5,584 nucleotides of DNA, taken from UBA4582 sp047630175. GTDB taxonomy: Bacteria > Pseudomonadota > Gammaproteobacteria > Pseudomonadales > Azotimanducaceae. Position numbers and translations under genes: made by a program. The DNA is taken from the NCBI GenBank assembly GCA_047630175.1, contig JBLHVI010000139.1, positions 1 to 5,584 of the forward strand, read 5' to 3'. The notes below the pieces were generated by a model that was given only the letters and a program-made list of their open reading frames with translations, did no database searches and had not been told where the DNA came from. The first letter of the stretch is position 1. Each line of letters starts with the position of its first letter. Positions 1-5,584 of the stretch are shown here, piece by piece.

Positions 1-822
1 TATTTTGCCGGCCGACGTGCACGCTATATACAACCACTGCGACTATATCTTATCGCCAGCGTCTTGTTCTTTCTGTTTTTGTCGATACAAAACAGGCTGT
101 CAGAGCACCCAACGCTTGTCATCAGTGACAGTGCGATAGCGGCGCAGGAACAGCAAGCTAATGACGAGCAAGTCAACGCTGCTATTGATGAAGTAACCAC
201 TGACGCTCTTTTAGATATTCAGTTCGACGCGCAGACTAATGCGGAAAACCAACAAGCCCGCGAAAGCACCAATAGTAAACGAGCGGAACTGGAAGAGATC
301 CACGTCGGTATTGAGGAGGCGACAGATGATATTCACTTCGACATGCTAACCGATGAGCAAAACCAACAACTCAGCAACAGTCTCAAAAATCAGCTCACCA
401 AGGCAGCCACTATGGGCTTTGAAGATCCGCGAACAATCATCGCTGTAGCCATTGATATCGCACCACCCGTATTGCTAGTCCTGTTGCCTTTTTTCGCCAT
501 GGCGTTAAAACTTACCTATCTTGGCAGTCGGCGCTACTACACGGAACATCTCATTCTGGCCGTCCACAACCACTGCTTTGTCTACCTGATATACCTCGTA
601 GAGAATACTCTAAAACCGATTGAAACACTGCTTGGTAGCAACATCCTGCCCATTATCATGGTCTGCTGGATGCCTTTGTACATGTACCTGAGCCTCAGAA
701 AAGTCTACCGCCAAGGCTATTTTCTGACGGCTGTTAAGTTTTTAGGGCTTGGCGCTGTCTACTTCATATTATTCATCATTGCATTTCTCATCAGTCTGCT
801 GGCAGGCGTACTGACGTTATGA
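1..822 (+). CDS. DUF3667-type multi-pass membrane protein, 5' partial
   Basis: The reading frame is open from base 1 to a TGA at 820-822, giving 273 visible residues; the true start lies left of the window. The visible N-terminus (YFAGRRARYIQPLRLYL, then a hydrophobic stretch to about residue 29) and the C-terminal block with APPVLLVLLPFFAMALKL, RRYYTEHLILAVHNH and a final hydrophobic helix match what I recall of DUF3667 proteins, whose missing N-terminus usually carries a small CxxC zinc ribbon. I count five likely membrane segments, at about residues 12-29, 153-174, 184-203, 214-233 and 244-271. Between the first and second is a hydrophilic, Glu/Asp/Gln-rich loop of about 120 residues containing an imperfect internal duplication. 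The biochemical function of the family is not known to me, so none is assigned. The next gene follows after 72 nt on the same strand. The family call is from memory of the motif, without a profile search. Confidence 0.8.
   Translation, partial: YFAGRRARYIQPLRLYLIASVLFFLFLSIQNRLSEHPTLVISDSAIAAQEQQANDEQVNAAIDEVTTDALLDIQFDAQTNAENQQARESTNSKRAELEEIHVGIEEATDDIHFDMLTDEQNQQLSNSLKNQLTKAATMGFEDPRTIIAVAIDIAPPVLLVLLPFFAMALKLTYLGSRRYYTEHLILAVHNHCFVYLIYLVENTLKPIETLLGSNILPIIMVCWMPLYMYLSLRKVYRQGYFLTAVKFLGLGAVYFILFIIAFLISLLAGVLTL
214..369 (+). repeat. Imperfect in-frame direct repeat inside the DUF3667 gene (214-255 and 328-369)
   Basis: The 42-nt stretch at 214-255 recurs at 328-369 with 33 of 42 bases identical by my hand alignment. 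The offset is 114 nt, exactly 38 codons, so both copies are read in the same frame. They encode DIQFDAQTNAENQQ (visible residues 72-85) and DIHFDMLTDEQNQQ (residues 110-123). Weaker similarity continues just upstream (IDEVTTD against IEEATDD). The pattern suggests an old tandem duplication within the soluble loop of the protein. Confidence 0.65.
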
Positions 823-860
823 CCCAGGCAAATAGACTCAATTGCGGTACCCCGATCGCG

Positions 861-879
861 TTAATTTTTATAAAATTAA
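861..879. repeat. Perfect 8-bp AT-only inverted repeat upstream of the M15 peptidase gene
   Basis: The sequence TTAATTTT-TAT-AAAATTAA is a perfect dyad with 8-bp arms and a 3-nt centre, lying 15 nt before the ATG at 895. A stem made only of A-T pairs with no following T-run is a poor intrinsic terminator, so a protein-binding site or promoter element is more plausible. TATAAA at 869-874 resembles a -10 box, but I see no good -35 hexamer at the right distance, so no promoter is called. The dyad itself is certain; any role is inference. Confidence 0.5.
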
Positions 880-894
880 GGGTTTGAATAAAGA

Positions 895-1428
895 ATGTTG
901 AATCATGACATCACAACATTGGTTGATGCATTACTCACCGAACTGGGAGGTGGGCCGGCGCTACGCCTCGCTTGTCGTCTGCCTTGGCAGCCTGAAGCCG
1001 TGGACTTGGTGTCTGCAGGCCTAGATATCTTTGATCGTGAACAATATATGACGCCGGAGACGCTGTCGCAGTGGCTAGCAATGGCGGCTAACGCACAGCA
1101 AGACGGCATTGAACTGCAGCTGATTTCGGCATTTCGTTCGGTGGATTATCAGTGTCAGCTAGTACGTCGCAAAGCCCTAGCTGGGCAAAACTTAGATGCT
1201 ATATTCCGCGTCAGCGCCATACCCGGGTTTAGCGAACACCACACAGGACGTGCGTTAGATATCACCTGCCCGAACAGCGATCCACTGGAAGAGAGCTTCG
1301 AGACCACCGATGCATTTGCGTGGCTGCACGCCAATGCCTCACGGTTCAAATTTTTTATGACGTATCCACGCAACAACGCTGCCGGCATTATCTATGAGCC
1401 GTGGCACTGGGCCTGTCAAGCTGACTAA
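895..1428 (+). CDS. M15-family zinc D-alanyl-D-alanine carboxypeptidase-like protein
   Basis: This is a complete 177-aa protein resembling the VanY-type M15 peptidases, which remove the terminal D-Ala from peptidoglycan stem peptides. The family signatures are intact: SAFRS at 78-82; SEHHTGRALD at 113-122, fitting SxHxxGxAxD, with predicted zinc ligands H115 and D122; and YEPWHW at 167-172, with predicted catalytic base E168 and third zinc ligand H171. The ATG at 895 is the first possible start because an in-frame TAA sits at 889-891; AAGGG at 878-882 is a weak, rather distant ribosome-binding site. There is no N-terminal signal peptide or membrane anchor, unlike classic VanY, so a cytoplasmic role such as processing recycled muropeptides is possible but unproven. 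The protein ends five residues after the WHW motif, a short C-terminus. It is convergent with the efflux operon, 24 nt away. Family confidence is high; the exact substrate (D,D-carboxypeptidase or dipeptidase) is not settled by the sequence. Confidence 0.9.
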   Translation: MLNHDITTLVDALLTELGGGPALRLACRLPWQPEAVDLVSAGLDIFDREQYMTPETLSQWLAMAANAQQDGIELQLISAFRSVDYQCQLVRRKALAGQNLDAIFRVSAIPGFSEHHTGRALDITCPNSDPLEESFETTDAFAWLHANASRFKFFMTYPRNNAAGIIYEPWHWACQAD

Positions 1429-1452
1429 AAGGTACCGTGCTGTTGAATGGTC

Positions 1453-4400
1453 TCAAGCATCGTCAGAATAACTCACGCGAAAGAATAGCGAGTAAAGTAC
1501 AGGAACGAAGAACAGTGTCAACAGCGTTGCGAACCCCAAACCAGCCATGATGGTGATTGACATATTGACAAAAAACACATCCTGCAGCAATGGAATAAGT
1601 CCTAGAATCGTGGTGACTGACGCCATGGCTACTGGGCGCATACGACTTACGGTGCTGTCTAAAATAGCCGCGAGGTGTTCTTTACCTGATTCGATCTGCT
1701 GGTCAATCTCATCGATGAGAACGATGGCATTTTTGATGAGCAAACCGATCAGGCTCAACGCACCCAATAGCGACATAAAGTCGAAGGCGCCATCAAATCC
1801 CAGTAGCCCCGCGGTGATGCCAACAATCGCCAGAGGTACCGTGAGCCAGATAATAAGCGGTTGACGAACCTTTCCAAACAATAAAATACTCGTGAGAATC
1901 ATCAGCAAAAACCCTATAGGCAGCACTTTCACTAGCCCGCTTTGGGCGTTGGCTGAGTCTTCGTATTCACCGCCCCAAGATAGTTCGTAACCCGGCGGCA
2001 GCTCAATCAATTCGATTTGAGGACGCAAGCGGTTGAACAAAGGGGTGGTTAATTCTTCGGTTGGATTACAGGCGGCGATAATCGTTTGTATGCGATTGCG
2101 CCCACGAATGATCGTGTTTTCAAACTCAGTTTCGAACGAATTAACGACTTGGGAGATAGGGACCGATGCCTGCAACGCCGGACTCCATACACGAATATCC
2201 TGAATATTAGCCACATCGCCTCGCTCTTCGGCGGGAGGCCGCAGCTTAATAGGCAACATACGAATACCATCGCGATACACGCCAACATTTAACCCCTCGT
2301 AAGACGACTTAAGTGCAGAAGCGACATTTTCTCGACTAATACCCAATTGCCGTGCCACCCGCTCATTAAATATGGGCCTTATCAGCGGCACAGGCTGGCG
2401 CCAATCATCATTGATCTCCTTGGCAGTCGGATCTGCTCGCATAATAGCTTTGGCTTTGTCTGCTAGGTCGCGGAGTACCACCGGGTCTCGGCCGTGGAAA
2501 CGCGCTTCAATCTTGCCATCACGTCCCGGGCCGATCCGGAAAGACTTAATAATTGGGTCCAAATGTGGGAAATTATCGCGGATAAATTGCGTAACCGCCG
2601 GCTTGATATTCGCAATTTGCTCAAGATTATCCGTCTGAATAATGATTTGTGCATATGCCGGACTTGACTCCTTTGGCTCGTACGTCAGTGCAAAACGGGC
2701 ATCACCACCACCGACCAACGATACTGTTGAACGCACGCCTTCTTGTTGTCGTAAAAAGTTCGCAATCGCCAAAGTGTCTTTACGCGTCTCGCGAATATCT
2801 GTGCCTTCTGTCTCCCACACATCGACAAAAAACATCGGCGTGTTGGAACTCGGGAAGAACGAGTTTTTAATATAACTAAAACCAAATATCGCCGAACCGA
2901 ACATCGTAACTACCACCGTCACCGCTACCATACGGTTCTTGATAACCGATTTCAGCATGCCACGAAATATCTTGAAGAAGCCTCTATCGTATGGATTTTC
3001 AACATCATTGCCTGCAACACCAGGCTTCAAAAACATGGCGCAAAACAAAGGCGTGGTGCTAACAGCCGTCACCCACGACAACGACAGTGAGATCAAAATG
3101 ACGTAAAAAAGCGAGCTAGCAAATTCGCCAGTGTTATCGGACGATAGTCCAATAGCAGAAAAAGCCAATATGCCAATGATGGTGCCGCCAAGCAGAGGCC
3201 ACATGGTTTTACTGGTTGTTTCTTCTGCTGCTTTGGTGGCATCCATGCCCGCTTGAATTCTTACCAACATGCCTTCGGCCACTACAATAGCGTTGTCTAC
3301 CAGCATGCCCAAGGCAATGACTAACGCACCCAAAGAAATGCGTTGCAGTTCTATGCCGTAAAGATTCATGAACATTAGTGTGCCAGATACAGTGATGAGC
3401 AACACTGCACCGATAATGAGCCCAACACGTAGGCCCATGAATACCAGCAAAACAGCGATGACAATACCAATTGCCTGGCCGACGCTGACAAGGAAACCAG
3501 AAACTGATTTTTGCACTTCGACCGGTTGGTTATAAATAACTTGCAGCTCCATGCCCACGGGTATGATGCTAGATAGCTGTCTAAAACGTTTATCAAGGGC
3601 AGCGCCAACAGCGACCACATTCTCTCCGGCCTGTATTGAAATACCCAGTGTTAAGGCCGGTTTGCCGTTGAAGTAAAACATTTTCACGGGTACTTCTTCG
3701 TAAGACCTGCGAATAGTTGCGATGTCTTTGAGAAAAATAAGCTTGCGCTCATCCGAGCTAATGAGCACGTCACCAATGTCTTGCACCGATTGAAATTCAC
3801 CCGTCGGATGTATGCGCACGTAATCGCTGCCTACTCTTACCTTACCGGCATCAGAGACTACATTTTGCGATTGCAGGATACCGGTGATCTTGGACGGCGA
3901 GATACCGAGTTCACCCAGACGGGTTCGAGAGATTTCGAGATGAACCACTTCTTTTTGCTCGCCACCGATAACAATCTTACGAACACCGGGTACCAGAGCG
4001 AGCTGTTTTTTTAACTCCACGGCAGTGTCCATAATGTCCCGATAGCTGTAGCCGTCACCGGTTAACGATAGATAAACGCCAAAGACGTCGCCGAAGTCAT
4101 CGATTATGCGCGGACCGATCACGCCGGGTGGCAGTTTACCGCGCATGTCCGCCATTTTTCGACGCAGTTCATCGTAGATGTCAGGAAAGTCAGCAGCCTT
4201 GTACTCTTCTTTGAACTCGATGGTGAGGTCAGACATGCCCGGCCTAGAGATAGACATTTCTATGCGCTTAAGTTGCCCCATCAACTGCAACGACTCTTCT
4301 AAGTGATAGGTGACCTCGTCTTGTACTTCTTGTGCAGTGGCGCCAGGGTACAGGGTAATAATTTTAGCTTGTTTGATCGTGAAGTTGGGGTCTTCGAGCT

Positions 4401-4500
4401 TGCCCATTTGCTCGAAGCCTATATATCCACCGGCCACCATGATGATGACAATGAGCCAAGAAACAACTTTATTTTCTACGGAGAAAGCACCAATATTCAT
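1453..4500 (-). CDS. RND-superfamily efflux pump permease, TriC-like branch
   Basis: This complete 1015-aa inner-membrane protein is a proton-driven drug/solute exporter that works as a trimer with an adaptor and a TolC-type channel. It has the full RND layout: TM1 at about 12-30, a large periplasmic porter/docking loop to about 333, TM2-TM6 at about 334-486, TM7 at about 523-543, a second periplasmic loop to about 854, and TM8-TM12 at about 855-1006. Relay positions are D402 in GMLVDNAIVV (TM4), K923 in GLLIKNAIVLIDE (TM10) and R953 in SRMRPVAMAS (TM11). The second TM4 aspartate of AcrB is N403 here, and the AcrB T978 position is A960. Motifs such as LEDPNF, IIDDFGDVFGVY, VGVYRDG and RMLPIKLRPPAEER resemble TriC/VmeT-type pumps more than AcrB, as far as I can recall. 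The ATG at 4500 follows AAGAG (4508-4512) by 7 nt, and no other start codon lies between it and the preceding in-frame stop. It is 35 nt downstream of its adaptor gene, in one operon. Substrates cannot be read from sequence. Confidence 0.95.
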   Translation of the reverse strand: MNIGAFSVENKVVSWLIVIIMVAGGYIGFEQMGKLEDPNFTIKQAKIITLYPGATAQEVQDEVTYHLEESLQLMGQLKRIEMSISRPGMSDLTIEFKEEYKAADFPDIYDELRRKMADMRGKLPPGVIGPRIIDDFGDVFGVYLSLTGDGYSYRDIMDTAVELKKQLALVPGVRKIVIGGEQKEVVHLEISRTRLGELGISPSKITGILQSQNVVSDAGKVRVGSDYVRIHPTGEFQSVQDIGDVLISSDERKLIFLKDIATIRRSYEEVPVKMFYFNGKPALTLGISIQAGENVVAVGAALDKRFRQLSSIIPVGMELQVIYNQPVEVQKSVSGFLVSVGQAIGIVIAVLLVFMGLRVGLIIGAVLLITVSGTLMFMNLYGIELQRISLGALVIALGMLVDNAIVVAEGMLVRIQAGMDATKAAEETTSKTMWPLLGGTIIGILAFSAIGLSSDNTGEFASSLFYVILISLSLSWVTAVSTTPLFCAMFLKPGVAGNDVENPYDRGFFKIFRGMLKSVIKNRMVAVTVVVTMFGSAIFGFSYIKNSFFPSSNTPMFFVDVWETEGTDIRETRKDTLAIANFLRQQEGVRSTVSLVGGGDARFALTYEPKESSPAYAQIIIQTDNLEQIANIKPAVTQFIRDNFPHLDPIIKSFRIGPGRDGKIEARFHGRDPVVLRDLADKAKAIMRADPTAKEINDDWRQPVPLIRPIFNERVARQLGISRENVASALKSSYEGLNVGVYRDGIRMLPIKLRPPAEERGDVANIQDIRVWSPALQASVPISQVVNSFETEFENTIIRGRNRIQTIIAACNPTEELTTPLFNRLRPQIELIELPPGYELSWGGEYEDSANAQSGLVKVLPIGFLLMILTSILLFGKVRQPLIIWLTVPLAIVGITAGLLGFDGAFDFMSLLGALSLIGLLIKNAIVLIDEIDQQIESGKEHLAAILDSTVSRMRPVAMASVTTILGLIPLLQDVFFVNMSITIMAGLGFATLLTLFFVPVLYSLFFRVSYSDDA

Positions 4501-4507
4501 TTTTATT

Positions 4508-4512
4508 CTCTT
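4508..4512 (-). promoter_or_regulatory. Ribosome-binding site of the RND permease gene
   Basis: On the minus strand AAGAG lies 7 nt before the ATG at 4500, within the 35-nt spacer between adaptor stop and permease start. It supports the chosen start and separate translation initiation within a shared transcript. I see no terminator hairpin in the spacer. Confidence 0.5.
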
Positions 4513-4535
4513 GTATGCAGTCTTAGCGCCAGCGT

Positions 4536-5584
4536 TTAACTACTGGCTTGGTCGGAATCTTGCCGAGGCTCGGCTTGCTCGCTTTGTCGCATAAGCGTGA
4601 CTTTCATTCCTTCGTCGAGATATGCAGCGCCGGCTGTAATGACGCGCAAACCAGGCTCAAGGCCGCCAGTCACTTCTACCTTTGAGCCTACCATCCGGCC
4701 CAACGTTACTTTGCGCTCGTGCACTGTCATATTCAGCTCGTCTATCGTCCAGACTCTAGCCCCCATGGTGTTGTCGCCAACAATAGCGGTGAGCGGCAAG
4801 TAGTAGATAGATTGCTCGTCTATCACCGAAGATAAATCCACCGTAACACTTGCCGTCATACCGGGTAAAACCGTGACATTCTCCGGCCGAGGAAGGTCGA
4901 AGGTTACCCTAAACGTTTGCGTCTGAGCGTCGGCGCGCGTAGCGGCTTCTTTAAATGTAATAGGGAAGCGCTTGTCAGCGCCAACATCAAAGGCCGCCCA
5001 AGCTTTGACGCTTTCAGCTGTTTCTCTTTGTTGGTCGGAGTCTGACATTACAAATATGATGTTCTCAGGCACATCAATCTGGACTTCGAGTGAGCCCCGG
5101 TCAATGATTGAGTATATTGTTTGTCCCGGCTTAACTTCTTCAAACGCATCAACATGACGTTGCGCGACCTGCCCAGCAAAAGGCGCACGAATAAATGTGT
5201 AATCAAGATTTTGCTTCGACTGGTCTAGTGCTGCATCCGCTGTTTTGAAACTAGCCTCAACTTGATCGTAATCTCGCCTCGAAATTGACCCCTCAGCGAC
5301 AAGGTCTTTACCACGCTCGAAGTCTTTGCTGGCTTTATCCCAAGTTGCTTGACGATCTTTTAAGGCGATTTTGTAATCTGTTTGGTCGAGTCGCGCCAAC
5401 GTTTGTCCACGACTAATCAACGCGCCTTCTTGAGCCTCTAAAATAGTAATAGTACCGCCGACACGAAAAGCAAGATCTGCGCGGTTCGCCGATTCTATAC
5501 GGCCTGGAAAATTACGCACACCGCTGCCTTGGGGGGCATCGATGATCTGGCTTTTAACCGGCCGCGCCAACGTCTCTAAGTTTT
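4536..5584 (-). CDS. RND efflux membrane fusion (periplasmic adaptor) protein, 5' partial
   Basis: The frame is open to the right edge of the window and ends at TAA (4538-4536), giving 348 visible residues; the signal peptide or lipobox and true start lie beyond base 5584. Counting from the TTG codon at 5570 as residue 1, the order is: lipoyl half-motif (FRVGGTITILEAQEGALISRG, 35-55), alpha-hairpin (about 66-122), second lipoyl half (YTFIRAPFAGQVAQR, 124-138), beta-barrel (about 160-247, including VLPGMTASVTVD) and membrane-proximal domain (about 255-328, including LPLTAIVGD and VEVTGGLEPGLRVITAG). This is the HlyD/AcrA-type adaptor that links the permease to an outer-membrane channel. The hairpin keeps R86, L90 and S97 with the same spacing as the AcrA RLS residues implicated in TolC docking, but is about two heptads shorter overall. 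The C-terminal tail (about 329-344) is polar, Gln/Ser-rich and probably disordered. The permease follows after 35 nt, as usual for such operons. The TTG at 5570 is an internal Leu codon, not the start. Confidence 0.93.
   Translation of the reverse strand, partial: NLETLARPVKSQIIDAPQGSGVRNFPGRIESANRADLAFRVGGTITILEAQEGALISRGQTLARLDQTDYKIALKDRQATWDKASKDFERGKDLVAEGSISRRDYDQVEASFKTADAALDQSKQNLDYTFIRAPFAGQVAQRHVDAFEEVKPGQTIYSIIDRGSLEVQIDVPENIIFVMSDSDQQRETAESVKAWAAFDVGADKRFPITFKEAATRADAQTQTFRVTFDLPRPENVTVLPGMTASVTVDLSSVIDEQSIYYLPLTAIVGDNTMGARVWTIDELNMTVHERKVTLGRMVGSKVEVTGGLEPGLRVITAGAAYLDEGMKVTLMRQSEQAEPRQDSDQASS

Noticed and set aside
64..66. TTG at 64 as the start of the first membrane protein
   Set aside because: The frame is open back to base 1, and the upstream residues (YFAGRRARYIQPLRLYL) belong to the conserved family block, so this is an internal Leu codon.
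903..1388. Minus-strand open frames opposite the M15 peptidase
   Set aside because: The plus-strand frame carries all the catalytic motifs; the antisense products are Arg/Ser/Ala-rich with no family signature.
846..1436. Two GGTACC hexamers at 846-851 and 1431-1436 flanking the peptidase gene
   Set aside because: A six-base palindrome occurs often by chance; there is no longer flanking similarity to suggest a mobile-element end or attachment site.
1547..4014. Several open frames of 60-105 codons on the plus strand opposite the permease (for example 1547-1864, 2372-2638, 3781-4014)
   Set aside because: They lie fully antisense to a well-conserved RND coding region, show no recognisable domain and are of the length expected by chance.
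5531..5536. Run of six G near the adaptor N-terminus as a possible frameshift site
   Set aside because: The frame reads through cleanly into conserved lipoyl-domain sequence, so there is no sign of a frameshift or programmed slippage.
5568..5570. TTG (minus strand) at 5570 as the start of the adaptor
   Set aside because: The frame continues to the window edge, and starting here would leave a periplasmic adaptor with no signal sequence.
1..5584. Search for CRISPR arrays, tRNA/rRNA genes, insertion sequences, toxin-antitoxin pairs or defence genes
   Set aside because: No regularly spaced repeats, cloverleaf sequence, terminal inverted repeats with transposase, or small paired ORFs were seen; nearly all bases belong to four ordinary genes.

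Overview
The window looks like chromosomal DNA from a Gram-negative bacterium, most likely a gammaproteobacterium. The main reason is a tripartite RND efflux module (periplasmic adaptor plus inner-membrane pump), which only makes sense in a two-membrane cell. Base composition is moderate (roughly half GC by eye) and similar across the genes, and codon use does not shift visibly. I see no insertion sequence, integrase, tRNA, rRNA or CRISPR array. No finer taxonomic call is justified from this sequence alone.

Layout: (1) 1-822, plus strand: the C-terminal part of a multi-pass membrane protein of the DUF3667 type, whose 5' end lies left of the window. (2) 823-894: a 72-nt gap containing a perfect 8-bp AT-only inverted repeat. 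(3) 895-1428, plus strand: a complete small M15-family zinc D-alanyl-D-alanine carboxypeptidase-like enzyme with intact catalytic motifs but no signal peptide. (4) 1429-1452: a 24-nt convergent junction with no recognisable terminator. (5) 4500-1453, minus strand: a complete 1015-aa RND efflux permease, closest in sequence style to the TriC branch. (6) 4501-4535: a 35-nt operon spacer carrying the permease's ribosome-binding site. (7) 5584-4536, minus strand: the membrane fusion (adaptor) protein of the same pump, whose N-terminus and signal sequence lie right of the window.

The two minus-strand genes form an adaptor-permease operon transcribed right to left. The adaptor would bridge the permease to a TolC-type outer-membrane channel; no channel gene is visible here. 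The two plus-strand genes converge on this operon, and nothing in the sequence ties them to the pump functionally.

I found no convincing undescribed system. The points most worth a second look are the one-aspartate proton relay of the permease, the short-hairpin adaptor that keeps the TolC-docking RLS residues, a possible second adaptor gene upstream as in TriABC, the tandem duplication inside the DUF3667 protein, and the leaderless M15 peptidase.
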